A stretch of DNA of 64,000 bases from Bradyrhizobium diazoefficiens. GTDB lineage: Bacteria > Pseudomonadota > Alphaproteobacteria > Rhizobiales > Xanthobacteraceae. Positions 16,760-25,604 of the stretch are shown here, piece after piece. The stretch's first letter is position 1, and each line of letters begins with the position of its first letter. The notes under the pieces were generated by a model. The model was not told where the DNA came from. It did not search any database and worked only from the letters and a program-made list of their open reading frames with translations. Position numbers and translations under genes: made by a program. The stretch lies in assembly GCF_018131185.1 (NCBI RefSeq), contig NZ_JAFCJE010000005.1:310001-374000 (forward strand), given 5' to 3'.

Positions 16760-17458
16760 CTAGCCGTGCTCCCGGCTCGCAGGATCATGGCTCGCAGGAT
16801 CTTGGCTCGCGGTCGCATGGGCCTTCTTGATCGCGGCATCCGCCTCGATCAGCGCGGCCTTGGGCCCGCGCGGATCGGACCAGATGAAGTCGCCGACCAG
16901 CACGAAATCGGCGCCGCTGGCGGCGAAGTCATGGGCTTCTTCCAGCGACATCGCAAAGCCGACGCAGGGCGGCTCGAACAGCTCGGCCCACCAGTCCAGC
17001 CGTTCCGCGATCGCTTGCGCCTGGGGACGCTGGCCTTTCGCATCGGGCTCGCCGAACAGCAAATAATCCGCCCCCATCTCGCCCGCATCCATGGAATGGT
17101 GCCGCGTCGTCAGCCCGCCGACGCCGGCGATGCGATCGGGCTTCAGCGATGGCAGCGCCTCCTTCAGCGCGGCGATGCCGGGCAGGTGCGCGCCGTCGGC
17201 ACCGCCCCGCGCGACCAGCTCGGCGTGGCCGTCGACCAGCAGCGCGGCGCCCGCCTTCTGCACCGGCGGTGCGAAGGCCTTGATGCGCGAGATCATGGTG
17301 CGCTGGTCGGTCTCCTTCAGCCGCAGCAGCACGGCCGCGACATCGGCGGCGGCGAGCAGGCCCGGCAGCTCGGCAAGAAGCGAAGCGGGATCATCGACGA
17401 CAGGCGTCGCGAGATAGAGACGCGGCGCCGGGCGCGGCGGAGGTGGTTTGTTCGACAA
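16760..17458 (-). CDS. thiE: thiamine phosphate synthase-like protein
   Basis: 232-aa TIM-barrel protein of the ThiE/TenI group. ThiE couples HMP-pyrophosphate to the thiazole phosphate. Visible family features are RLYLATPV at strand 1, AALLVDGHAELVARGGADGAHL, and GADFVLVGDFIW near the C-terminus. The usual HxGQxD and pyrophosphate-binding residues are not all clear, so a TenI-like or altered role is possible. The last ~18 residues are encoded by a 15-nt tandem repeat. It ends 8 nt before the Sel1 gene and starts 3 nt after the class I aldolase stop. Confidence 0.72.
   Translation of the reverse strand: MSNKPPPPRPAPRLYLATPVVDDPASLLAELPGLLAAADVAAVLLRLKETDQRTMISRIKAFAPPVQKAGAALLVDGHAELVARGGADGAHLPGIAALKEALPSLKPDRIAGVGGLTTRHHSMDAGEMGADYLLFGEPDAKGQRPQAQAIAERLDWWAELFEPPCVGFAMSLEEAHDFAASGADFVLVGDFIWSDPRGPKAALIEADAAIKKAHATASQDPASHDPASREHG
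16774..16818. repeat. 15-nt tandem repeat in the 3' end of the thiE-like gene
   Basis: Three units beginning GGCTCGC start at 16774, 16789 and 16804. The first two differ only near the end; the third has diverged. In frame they encode the related pentads SQDPA and SHDPA and a final degenerate unit. Confidence 0.8.
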
Positions 17459-17461
17459 GAT

Positions 17462-18487
17462 CTAGGCCGCCTTCTTTTCCAGGCTGCTTTGCCATTCGCC
17501 CTTGGAAGCCAGTCCGTTCATCCGCGCGCGATGGCTGAAGGCGCGTTGCCCGGCCGCGACGTTCTCGGCCTTGCCGGACCAGGCCTTCTGCGGCGCGGCC
17601 TGCAGCGCGCGGCCGTAGGAGAAAGTCAGGCCCCAGGGTAGCGGGCCCAGCTTGTGCATGGCGTTGAGATGCGCGGTCGCCTCTTCATCCGACTGTCCGC
17701 CGGACAGGAAGGCGATGCCGGGCACCGCCGCGGGCACGCAGGCCTTCAAGAGCCGGATCGTCTTCTCCGCGACTTCCTCGACGGAGGCCTGTTTCGCGCA
17801 TTTCTTGCCTGAGATCGCCATGTTGGGCTTCAGCACCATGCCTTCGAGTGCGACCCGTTGCACCCGCAACTCCTGAAACGTCTTGTTGAGCACGCGTTGC
17901 GTGACGTCATAGCAGCGGTCGATGTCGTGGTCGCCATCCATCAGCACCTCGGGCTCGACGATCGGCACGATCTTGGCGGCCTGGCACAGCGCGGCATAGC
18001 GCGCCAGCGCGTGGGCGTTGACGCTGATCGCGGTCATCGAGGGAATCCCGCCGCCGATGTCGATCACGGCGCGCCATTTGGCGAAGCGTGCACCGCGCTC
18101 ATGATATTTCTTCAGCCGCTCGGCGAGCTTGTCGAGCCCGACTGTGACGAGTTCTCCCGGGCACATCGGCAGGGCTTGCGTGCCCTCGTCCACCTTGATG
18201 CCGGGAATGGCGCCGCTCTGTTCGATCAACCTCACCAGCGGTGTGCCGTCCTTGGCATCCTGCCAGATCGTCTCATCATAGAGGATCACGCCGGAGATGT
18301 ACTGGCTCATGGCATCCTTGGAGCGGAACAGCATCTCGCGATAGTCGCGGCGGTTCTCTTCGGTCGAGTCCACGCCGATCGCGTCAAAGCGCTTCTTGAT
18401 GGTGCCGGAGGATTCGTCGGCGGCAAGGATACCCTTGCCTGATGCGACCATGGCGGTCGCCACCCTGTTGAGCTCAGTCAGATTCAT
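17462..18487 (-). CDS. fructose-bisphosphate aldolase, class I
   Basis: 341-aa Schiff-base aldolase that interconverts fructose-1,6-bisphosphate and two triose phosphates. Family motifs are GKGILAADESSGTIKKRF near the N-terminus, PIVEPEVLMDGDHDI, the active-site lysine region LEGMVLKPNM, and GIAFLSGGQSDEEAT. The start at 18487 has GGAGG 8 nt upstream; the frame continues upstream only through repeat DNA. It is unusual that an unrelated class II aldolase is encoded immediately upstream in the same direction. Confidence 0.95.
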   Translation of the reverse strand: MNLTELNRVATAMVASGKGILAADESSGTIKKRFDAIGVDSTEENRRDYREMLFRSKDAMSQYISGVILYDETIWQDAKDGTPLVRLIEQSGAIPGIKVDEGTQALPMCPGELVTVGLDKLAERLKKYHERGARFAKWRAVIDIGGGIPSMTAISVNAHALARYAALCQAAKIVPIVEPEVLMDGDHDIDRCYDVTQRVLNKTFQELRVQRVALEGMVLKPNMAISGKKCAKQASVEEVAEKTIRLLKACVPAAVPGIAFLSGGQSDEEATAHLNAMHKLGPLPWGLTFSYGRALQAAPQKAWSGKAENVAAGQRAFSHRARMNGLASKGEWQSSLEKKAA

Positions 18488-18590
18488 CGAGAGGTCCTCC
18501 CAAAACGATTCTGCCCTTGCCCGTGAAAATAGACCGTTCTCGGGCAATTGCCGAGTTAACGTTCGTCGCAGGGTAAAGGGGGGGAGGCCG

Positions 18591-18694
18591 GTCATTCCGG
18601 GGCGCGCCCCTTGGCGCGAGCCCGGAATCCATTGATCCGCGTCGACGGTGGCACCGTGGATTCCGGGCCCGCGCTGCGCGCGCCCCGGAATGAC
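18591..18694. repeat. palindromic repeat, GTCATTCCGGGGCGCG family, copy 2
   Basis: A perfect 17-bp inverted repeat (18591-18607 with 18678-18694) encloses further internal palindromes, including CCGGAATCCA/TGGATTCCGG. It fills the gap between the two aldolase genes. Confidence 0.8.
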
Positions 18695-18714
18695 GGTGCC
18701 TGCCCTTACGTCGC

Positions 18715-19782
18715 TTACGCCACCTTCGGATCCAGCTCGCCCTTGGCGTAGCGCTTGGCCATCTCGGCGGTGGTCAGGACCCGCTTGATCTTGGAGGCTT
18801 GCCCCGCGGTGTTGAACTCCTGGAGCCGCTGCTTGCACAGCTTGGTCATGGCTTCCATCGCCGGCTTCAGGTACTTGCGCGGATCGAACTCTTCCGGGCT
18901 GTCCTTGAGCACCTTGCGGATCTGGCCGGTCATCGCCATGCGGTTGTCGGTGTCGATGTTAATCTTGCGCACGCCGTTCTTGATGCCGCGCTGGATCTCG
19001 GCCACCGGCACGCCCCAGGTCGGCTTCATCTTGCCGCCATTGGCGTTGATGATCTCCTGCAGGTCCTGCGGCACGGAGGAGGAGCCGTGCATGACGAGAT
19101 GCATGTTCGGCAGCTTGCGATGGATCTCCTCGATCACGTTCATGGCGAGGATGTCGCCATCGGGCTTGCGGGTGAACTTGTAGGCGCCGTGAGAAGTCCC
19201 CATCGCGATCGCGAGCGCGTCGACCTTGGTCTCCTGGACGAACTTCACGGCTTCGTCCGGATTGGTCAGGAGCTGGTCGTGGCTGAGCTTGCCTTCGGCG
19301 CCGTGGCCGTCTTCCTTGTCGCCCATGCCGGTTTCGAGCGAGCCGAGCACCCCGAGCTCGCCTTCGACCGAGATGCCGCCGAGATGGGCCATGTCGGTCA
19401 CGGTCTTGGTGACGCCGACATTGTAGGCCCAGTCGCCGGGGGTCTTGCCGTCGGCCTTGAGCGAGCCGTCCATCATCACCGAGGTGAAGCCGGCCTGGAT
19501 CGCGGTCATGCAGGTCGCCGCTTCATTGCCGTGGTCGAGATGAACGCAGACCGGGATGTGCGGGTAGATTTCGGTGACCGCGTCCATCATGTGCTTGAGC
19601 ATGATGTCGTTGGCATAGGAGCGCGCGCCGCGCGAGGCCTGGATGATGACGGGGGCATCGACCTGGTTGGCCGCGTCCATGATCGCCAGCGCCTGCTCCA
19701 TGTTGTTGATGTTGAAGGCCGGTACGCCGTAATCGTTCTCCGCCGCGTGGTCGAGCAATTGACGTAACGTGATCCGAGCCAT
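18715..19782 (-). CDS. fba: fructose-bisphosphate aldolase, class II (Calvin-cycle type)
   Basis: 355-aa zinc-dependent aldolase. VCVHLDHGNEAATC carries a zinc histidine and the catalytic aspartate; GTSHGAYKFTRKP and LVMHGSSSVP hold the other metal and phosphate-binding residues; INIDTDNRMA is typical. The size and the long C-terminal tail match the Calvin-cycle subtype. It acts in gluconeogenesis, glycolysis and, if RuBisCO is present elsewhere, CO2 fixation. The start at 19782 follows GGGAGAAAAAGAC. It is 57 nt downstream of pgk. Confidence 0.95.
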   Translation of the reverse strand: MARITLRQLLDHAAENDYGVPAFNINNMEQALAIMDAANQVDAPVIIQASRGARSYANDIMLKHMMDAVTEIYPHIPVCVHLDHGNEAATCMTAIQAGFTSVMMDGSLKADGKTPGDWAYNVGVTKTVTDMAHLGGISVEGELGVLGSLETGMGDKEDGHGAEGKLSHDQLLTNPDEAVKFVQETKVDALAIAMGTSHGAYKFTRKPDGDILAMNVIEEIHRKLPNMHLVMHGSSSVPQDLQEIINANGGKMKPTWGVPVAEIQRGIKNGVRKINIDTDNRMAMTGQIRKVLKDSPEEFDPRKYLKPAMEAMTKLCKQRLQEFNTAGQASKIKRVLTTAEMAKRYAKGELDPKVA

Positions 19783-19839
19783 CTGTCTTTTTCTCCCGTT
19801 TGGGCCTTCCAAGGCCGCTCAATGTTTGCCGATCGAAGC

Positions 19840-21036
19840 TTACTTGACGCGCAGCACCTCAACGCCGGGCAGGGGCTTGCCTTCCATCCATTCAAGGAAC
19901 GCGCCACCGGCGGTCGAGACATAGGTGAAACTGCCGGCGACGCCGGCCTGGTTGAGCGCCGCGACGGTGTCGCCGCCGCCCGCGATCGAGATCAGCTTCT
20001 TGGCCTTGGTACGCTCGGCAGCGTGCTTGGCGGCCGCGACCGTGCCGCGGTCGAACGGCTGCATCTCGAAGGCGCCCAGCGGTCCGTTCCAGACCAGCGT
20101 CGCAGCGTCGTCGATCGCGGCGTGGACGCGGGCAATCGACTGCGGACCGACGTCGAGGATCATGCCGTCGGCCGGGATCGCGTCGAGCCCATAGGCATGC
20201 GAGGGCGCGTTGGCGGCGAAATGATAGGCGACGGTGGCATCCACGGGGAGGATGATGGCGCAGTTGGCGGCTTCCGCCTTCTCCATGATGCGCAGCGCGG
20301 TGGCGGCGAGATCCTTCTCGGCCAGCGACTTGCCGACGCCGACGCCCTGGGCGTGCAGGAAAGTGTTGGCCATGCCGCCGCCGATCACCAGCGCATCGAC
20401 CTTGCTGACGAGGTTTTCGAGCAGGTCGATCTTGGTCGAGACCTTGGCGCCTCCGATGATCGCGATGACAGGCTTGGTCGGCGAGCCCAGCGCCTTCTCC
20501 AGCGCGTCGAGCTCGGCCTGCATGGTGCGGCCGGCATAGGCGGGCAGCTTGTGGCCGAGACCTTCGGTCGATGCGTGGGCGCGGTGCGCCGCCGAGAACG
20601 CGTCATTGACCCAGATGTCGCCGAGCTTTGCGAGCTCCGCGACGAAGGCGGCATCGTTCTTTTCCTCTTCCTTGTGGAAGCGGGTGTTTTCGAGACAGAG
20701 GATATCGCCGTCCTTCAGGCTGGCGACCGCCTTGGCCGCGGGCTCGCCGATGCAGTCTTCAGCGAAGGCGACGGGCTTCTTCACGACCTTCGACAGCGCC
20801 TCGGCAACCGGCTTGAGCGAGTCCTTGGCATCGCGTCCCTTCGGCCGGCCGAAATGCGCGAGCAGGATGACCTTGCCGCCCTTGTCCGCGATTTCGGTGA
20901 TGGTCGGCGCGACGCGCTCGAGCCGGGTCGTGTCGCTGACGCGGCCATTGTCCATGGGGACGTTGAGATCGACGCGCAGCAGCACGCGCTTGCCCTTCAC
21001 GTCGACGTCGTCGAGGGTGCGGAATTTGTTGGTCAT
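19840..21036 (-). CDS. pgk: phosphoglycerate kinase
   Basis: 398-aa two-domain kinase transferring phosphate between 1,3-bisphosphoglycerate and ADP. The signature RVLLRVDLNVPM lies at about residues 18-29; HFGRPKG, the nucleotide-binding GGAKVSTKI and the C-terminal GGGDTVAALNQ are all present. It lies between gap upstream and fba downstream on the same strand, with a palindromic repeat in the gap to gap. Confidence 0.97.
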   Translation of the reverse strand: MTNKFRTLDDVDVKGKRVLLRVDLNVPMDNGRVSDTTRLERVAPTITEIADKGGKVILLAHFGRPKGRDAKDSLKPVAEALSKVVKKPVAFAEDCIGEPAAKAVASLKDGDILCLENTRFHKEEEKNDAAFVAELAKLGDIWVNDAFSAAHRAHASTEGLGHKLPAYAGRTMQAELDALEKALGSPTKPVIAIIGGAKVSTKIDLLENLVSKVDALVIGGGMANTFLHAQGVGVGKSLAEKDLAATALRIMEKAEAANCAIILPVDATVAYHFAANAPSHAYGLDAIPADGMILDVGPQSIARVHAAIDDAATLVWNGPLGAFEMQPFDRGTVAAAKHAAERTKAKKLISIAGGGDTVAALNQAGVAGSFTYVSTAGGAFLEWMEGKPLPGVEVLRVK

Positions 21037-21068
21037 CTCTGAGTTCTCTTGTCCCGGGCCTCTAGGAG

Positions 21069-21149
21069 GTCATTCCGGGGCGGTGCGCTAGCACCGAACC
21101 CGGAATCTCGAGATTCCGGGTCTGGTCCTTCGGACCATCCCGGAATGAC
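21069..21149. repeat. palindromic repeat, GTCATTCCGGGG family, copy 3 (clover-leaf)
   Basis: The outer arms GTCATTCCGGG/CCCGGAATGAC enclose three perfect hairpins: GGTGCGC/GCACC at 21082-21095, a 22-nt palindrome CCCGGAATCTC/GAGATTCCGGG at 21099-21120, and GGTCC/GGACC at 21124-21136. Located between gap and pgk. Confidence 0.8.
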
Positions 21150-21174
21150 GGCGCAGTTGGAACGCGCCCAATCC

Positions 21175-22182
21175 TCAGATCACCTTCGCGATCGCAGCGG
21201 CGGTGTCCGCCATGCGGTTCGAGAAGCCCCACTCGTTGTCGTACCAGGACATCACGCGCACCAGCGTGCCGTTCTGCACCTTGGTCTGGTCCTCGTGGAA
21301 GGTCGAGGAGTGCGGGTCGTGGTTGAAGTCGATCGAGACGTTCGGCGCACTGGTGTAGCCGAGGATGCCCTTGAGCTGCTGCTCGCTGGCGCGCTTCATC
21401 GCCGCGTTGATTTCCTTGGCGTCGGTGGCGCGCTTGGCGACGATCTTGAGATCGACCACCGAGACGTTCGGGGTCGGCACGCGAATCGCGACGCCGTCGA
21501 GCTTGCCCTTCAGCTCGGGTAGCACGAGGCCGATCGCCTTCGCCGCACCGGTCGAGGTCGGGATCATCGACATCGCAGCCGCACGGCCGCGATAGAGATC
21601 CTTGTGCATCGTATCGAGCGTCGGCTGGTCGCCGGTATAGGCGTGGATCGTGGTCATGAAGCCGGTCTCGATGCCGACGAGGTCGTTCAGCACCTTGGCG
21701 ACTGGCGCGAGGCAGTTGGTGGTGCAGGAACCGTTCGAGATGACCAGATGATCCCTGGTCAGCGTGTCGTGGTTGACGCCGTAGACGATGGTGGCATCGG
21801 CGCCGTCGGCGGGCGCGGAGACCAGAACGCGCTTGGCGCCGGCGGTCAGGTGCGCGGAAGCCTTGTCCTTCGAGGTGAAGATGCCGGTGCATTCCATCGC
21901 GATGTCGACGCCGAGATCCTTCCACGGCAGCTTCGAGGGATCGCGCTCGGCGGTCACCTTGATCTTGCCGCCGCCGAGGTTGATCGAGTCGCCGTCGACG
22001 GTGACGGTACCGGGAAAACGGCCATGGACGCTGTCGAAGCGGAGCAGATGGGCGTTGGTTTCGACCGGACCGAGGTCGTTGATGCCGACGACCTCGATGT
22101 CCTTGCGGCCCGACTCGGCAATAGCCCGCAGGATGTTGCGGCCAATGCGGCCAAAACCGTTAATTCCAACGCGGACTGCCAT
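21175..22182 (-). CDS. gap: glyceraldehyde-3-phosphate dehydrogenase, type I
   Basis: 335-aa dehydrogenase. The N-terminal NAD(P)-binding sequence VGINGFGRIGRNILRA is followed by the catalytic cysteine motif SNGSCTTNCLAPV, then the substrate-binding HAYTGDQ region and WYDNEWGFSNRM at the C-terminus. GGAG lies about 10 nt before the ATG. It is in a cluster with tkt upstream and pgk downstream. Cofactor preference cannot be settled by eye. Confidence 0.97.
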   Translation of the reverse strand: MAVRVGINGFGRIGRNILRAIAESGRKDIEVVGINDLGPVETNAHLLRFDSVHGRFPGTVTVDGDSINLGGGKIKVTAERDPSKLPWKDLGVDIAMECTGIFTSKDKASAHLTAGAKRVLVSAPADGADATIVYGVNHDTLTRDHLVISNGSCTTNCLAPVAKVLNDLVGIETGFMTTIHAYTGDQPTLDTMHKDLYRGRAAAMSMIPTSTGAAKAIGLVLPELKGKLDGVAIRVPTPNVSVVDLKIVAKRATDAKEINAAMKRASEQQLKGILGYTSAPNVSIDFNHDPHSSTFHEDQTKVQNGTLVRVMSWYDNEWGFSNRMADTAAAIAKVI

Positions 22183-22330
22183 GTTTCGTCTCCTTCAATG
22201 ACCGTTGTCATCCCGCACAACGCGCTATGCGCGCCTGCGAGGGTTTTTTAGGGGCGGGCGCCCGGTTCGGCCGGGCGGTGCTTGATCATATGAGAGACTA
22301 CGTAGTCCTTTTTTGGGGCAAGCTCAACTC

Positions 22331-24316
22331 TCAGGAAACGCGTTTCAGCACGGCGTTAACCGCGGCCTCGGCGGTAATGCCGAAATGCTTGTATAGCTCC
22401 TTGGCAGGACCGCTTTCGCCGAAGGAATGCATGCCGATGAATTCGCCATCCTGGCCGATCACGGCGTCCCAACCCCAGCGCACGGCGGCCTCGATTGCAA
22501 TCCTGACCGGCGCGTTGCCGATGATGGCTGCGCGCTTGGCCTCTGGTTGCGCTAACAACAGCTCGAGCGAGGGAACGGAGACAACGCGCGAGGCGATGCC
22601 GCGTTCCGCAAGCTGCTTCTGGGCGGCGACCGCGATCTCGACCTCGGAGCCGGACGCGAACAGCGTCGCCTTGGCTTCGCCCTGGGCTGCGACCAGCTCA
22701 TAGGCGCCGGCCGCGCACGGATTGTCGTTCGGTGCGGTGGTACGGAGCTGCGGCAGGTTCTGGCGCGTCAGTGCCAGCACGGTCGGCCCGTCCACGCGAT
22801 TGAGCGCGAGCTCCCAGCATTCGGCGACCTCCATCGCATCGCACGGGCGGAACACGCGCATGTTCGGAATGGCGCGAAGCGCGGCGAGATGCTCGACCGG
22901 CTGATGGGTCGGACCGTCTTCGCCGAGGCCGATGGAATCATGCGTCATCACATAGACGACGCCGGAGCCCATCAGCGCGGCAAGCCGCATCGCCGGACGC
23001 GCGTAGTCGGTGAACACCAGGAAGGTCGCGCCGTTCGGTGCGTAGCCGCCATGCAGGAAGATGCCGTTCATCGCGGCGGCCATGCCGTGCTCGCGAATGC
23101 CGTAATGGATGAAACGCCCCTTCGGCGTCTTGGCCGAGAACGCGGTCGCCGATTTCGCCTTGTTGTTGTTGGAGCCGGTCAGATCGGCGGAGCCTGCCAG
23201 GAATTCCATCGGCATCGCGCCGGCAATGACTTCGATCACGGCTTCCGAGGATTTGCGGGTCGCCGCGGTCATCGGCTTTTCCAGCAATTCCTTCTTGTAC
23301 GCGCGCAGCGCCTTTGCCAGCGAGGCCGGACGCTCATGGCGCAGGCGGCGTTCGAATTCGGCGCGCTTGCGGCTGCCGAGCTCGCCAAGTCGTGCCTCCC
23401 ATTCCTGTCGTGCGGCTGCGCCGCGGCTGCCGGCTTCGCGCCACGCCTTCAGCACGTCCTCGGCGACCGCGAACGGCTCGAGCGAGAGACCGAGCTTCTC
23501 CTTGGCGGCCTTGAGCTCGTCGGCCCCCAACGCCTCGCCATGCACCTTCGAGGTGCCGGCCTTGGTGGGCGCGCCGAAGCCGATGGTGGTGCGGCAGGCG
23601 ATCAGCGTCGGCTTGTTGGACTTCTTGGCGCGCGTGATCGCGTCGGCGATCGCCGCCTGGTCGTGGCCGTCGATCTTCTCGGCGGCCCAGCCCGCCGACT
23701 TGAAGCGCTTCACCTGGTCGACGGAATCGGAGATCGAGGTCGGGCCGTCGATCGAGATGCCGTTGTCGTCGTAGAGCACGATCAGCTTGTTGAGCTTCCA
23801 GTGCCCGGCCATCGCGATCGCTTCCTGCGACACGCCCTCCATCAGGTCGCCGTCGGAGGCGAGCACATAGGTGTGGTGATCGACGATCTTCTTGCCGAAC
23901 TCGGCGGCGAGCATCTTCTCGGCGAGCGCCATGCCGACTGCGGTCGAGATGCCCTGGCCGAGCGGACCGGTCGTGGTCTCGATGCCCTTGGTACGGAAAT
24001 TCTCGGGATGGCCAGGGGTGAGCGAGTCGACCTGGCGGAATTGCTTGATCTGGTCCAGCGTCATCTCGGCATTGCCGGTCAGATACAGCAGCGAATAGAG
24101 CAGCATCGAGCCGTGACCGGCCGAGAGCACGAAGCGGTCGCGGTCCGGCCAGGCGGGCGCGGCGGCGTCGAATTTCAGGAACTGCGTGAACAGCACCGTG
24201 GCGATGTCGGCGGCGCCCATCGGCAGGCCTGGATGACCCGATTTCGCCTTCTCGACAGCGTCCATCGAAAGGCCGCGGATCGCGTTGGCCATACGGGAGT
24301 GATCGACCTGCGTCAT
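22331..24316 (-). CDS. tkt: transketolase
   Basis: 661-aa thiamine-diphosphate enzyme that moves two-carbon units in the pentose phosphate and Calvin pathways. Motifs are KSGHPGLPMGAADIA at the N-terminus, the ThDP-binding GDGxxxEG equivalent (SDGDLMEGVSQEA), and the pyrimidine-domain GIREHGMAAAMNG. Length matches the family. The start at 24316 (MTQVDHSRMANAIRG) is preferred; the frame upstream runs antisense through the DUF4164 gene and is not credible. It is probably the first gene of the minus-strand cluster. Confidence 0.97.
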   Translation of the reverse strand: MTQVDHSRMANAIRGLSMDAVEKAKSGHPGLPMGAADIATVLFTQFLKFDAAAPAWPDRDRFVLSAGHGSMLLYSLLYLTGNAEMTLDQIKQFRQVDSLTPGHPENFRTKGIETTTGPLGQGISTAVGMALAEKMLAAEFGKKIVDHHTYVLASDGDLMEGVSQEAIAMAGHWKLNKLIVLYDDNGISIDGPTSISDSVDQVKRFKSAGWAAEKIDGHDQAAIADAITRAKKSNKPTLIACRTTIGFGAPTKAGTSKVHGEALGADELKAAKEKLGLSLEPFAVAEDVLKAWREAGSRGAAARQEWEARLGELGSRKRAEFERRLRHERPASLAKALRAYKKELLEKPMTAATRKSSEAVIEVIAGAMPMEFLAGSADLTGSNNNKAKSATAFSAKTPKGRFIHYGIREHGMAAAMNGIFLHGGYAPNGATFLVFTDYARPAMRLAALMGSGVVYVMTHDSIGLGEDGPTHQPVEHLAALRAIPNMRVFRPCDAMEVAECWELALNRVDGPTVLALTRQNLPQLRTTAPNDNPCAAGAYELVAAQGEAKATLFASGSEVEIAVAAQKQLAERGIASRVVSVPSLELLLAQPEAKRAAIIGNAPVRIAIEAAVRWGWDAVIGQDGEFIGMHSFGESGPAKELYKHFGITAEAAVNAVLKRVS

Positions 24317-24689
24317 GTCTGAAATCCGTCTGAAATGAGGCGCTTGGCGATGCACGCCCGCGCGGGAGGAGCCTGGCGGCCACTGAAGGTCGGGGCTGGG
24401 ATAGCACCTCGGTTCCGGGAGTCCAAGGCAGTCAAACGCGGATTTGGCCGCAAAAGTTGCCTCTGTGGAGATCGCTTTTCCGCCGGGCTCGCGCGTGGGA
24501 GCAACGGTCGAACTGGGACGGGCTCCTTCCGATCTATCGGTGCATAGTTTCGCGGCGACGTTGCGCTTCCCTAGCTTGCCACGTAAATTTCTGCTTCTAA
24601 CCGCTTGCCGAACCGAGTCTTTTGCCGGGCGGCAAGCCCCAGGAAAAAGGCCACTGGGCAAAGGCCGCCAGGTTCCACCGCTGACTGCA
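24317..24689. other. divergent intergenic region, tkt / DUF4164
   Basis: This 373-nt spacer should hold the promoters of tkt (leftward) and of the DUF4164-zapA unit (rightward). Open frames crossing it on both strands have no family features. A CbbR or other LysR-type site was looked for but nothing distinct stands out. Confidence 0.5.
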
Positions 24690-25010
24690 ATGAACGATCG
24701 CGTGTCCAACAGTTCCGCCATGACGGAGTCCTCCGCGGTCGAGATCGAGATCGCGACCCGCAGGCTGATGGCGGCGCTCGACGCGCTCGAAAGCGCGGTG
24801 GAGCGGCGGCGCGATGCCGATCGCGACGAGAACGAGCTCGCGGCGCGGATCCAGGCGCTCGGCGCCGACCGCTCGCGCCTCGCCGACGAGCTCGACGGCG
24901 CGCTGGTGAAGGCGCGCAAGCTCGAGCGCACCAATCGCGAGATCTCGGACCGGCTGGATTCCGCGATCGTCACGATACGCTCGGTGCTCGATACCGGAGA
25001 GGACGGATGA
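24690..25010 (+). CDS. DUF4164 coiled-coil protein
   Basis: 106-aa, highly charged, predicted fully helical/coiled-coil protein (EIATRRLMAALDALESAVERR), with no membrane segment. It matches the DUF4164 family found directly upstream of zapA in Rhizobiales. Its stop overlaps the zapA start (ATGA), so the two are translationally coupled. A role with ZapA at the division ring is a guess from that coupling. A second in-frame ATG at 24720 is possible. Confidence 0.8.
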   Translation: MNDRVSNSSAMTESSAVEIEIATRRLMAALDALESAVERRRDADRDENELAARIQALGADRSRLADELDGALVKARKLERTNREISDRLDSAIVTIRSVLDTGEDG

Positions 25011-25390
25011 GCCACATCAACGTCACCATCAACGGCCGGCAATACCGCATGGCCTGCGAGGAGGGCCAGGAGGTGCGGCTGCTCAAGCTCGCCGAAAGCC
25101 TGGAGACACGGATTCAGTCACTGCGCGGAAAATTCGGCGAGATCGGCGATGCGCGCCTCACCGTGATGGCGGCGCTGACCGTCTGCGACGAGCTTGTCGA
25201 CGTCGGCAACCGTGTCCGCGCCATGGAGCAGGAGTTGACCGAGCTTCGCGATTTCCGCAATGCGGCCGTCGAGCGCGCCAGGATGACGCAGACCGCGGTG
25301 GTGAACGCCCTGAACGCCGCCGCCGAACGCATCGAGAAGTCGACCCAGGTCCTGAACCGGACGGTCGGCAATGGCATAGCGATCGGCTAG
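25007..25390 (+). CDS. zapA: cell division protein ZapA
   Basis: 127-aa ZapA, which bundles FtsZ filaments. The N-terminal INVTINGRQYRMACEEGQE, the LAESLETRIQSLR segment and the C-terminal coiled coil (MEQELTELRDF) are typical. It starts inside the preceding gene's stop codon. The 6S RNA gene and the cyclo-ligase follow, as in many proteobacteria. Confidence 0.93.
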   Translation: MSHINVTINGRQYRMACEEGQEVRLLKLAESLETRIQSLRGKFGEIGDARLTVMAALTVCDELVDVGNRVRAMEQELTELRDFRNAAVERARMTQTAVVNALNAAAERIEKSTQVLNRTVGNGIAIG

Positions 25391-25420
25391 GGGGCTGCCG
25401 CGCGGCCTGCGCAAGCGCCT

Positions 25421-25548
25421 CGTCCTTCGAGACGACCGCTCCGCGGTCTCCTCAGGATGAGGCTGACCGACAGCTTTGCCTATAGAATTGCTGCCAAGCG
25501 CTCAGTCCTCATCCTGAGGAGCCCGCCAAGCGGGCGTCTCGAAGGATG
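25421..25548. repeat. palindromic repeat (CTCATCCTGAGGAG family)
   Basis: Long imperfect inverted repeat. The left arm runs from CGTCCTTCGAGACG to CCTCAGGATGAGG; the right arm from CCTCATCCTGAGGAG to CGTCTCGAAGGATG, with short GC hairpins inside each arm. It sits between zapA and the 6S RNA. Confidence 0.8.
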
Positions 25549-25604
25549 GCCACAGCCCCACTTCACGCCACTGGCGATTCGTCAGTATCGTTGTTACATT
25601 GCCC

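Noticed and set aside
24317..25042. Upstream extension of the transketolase frame
   Set aside because: It runs antisense through the DUF4164 gene and starts far from the MTQVDHSRMANAIRG family start.
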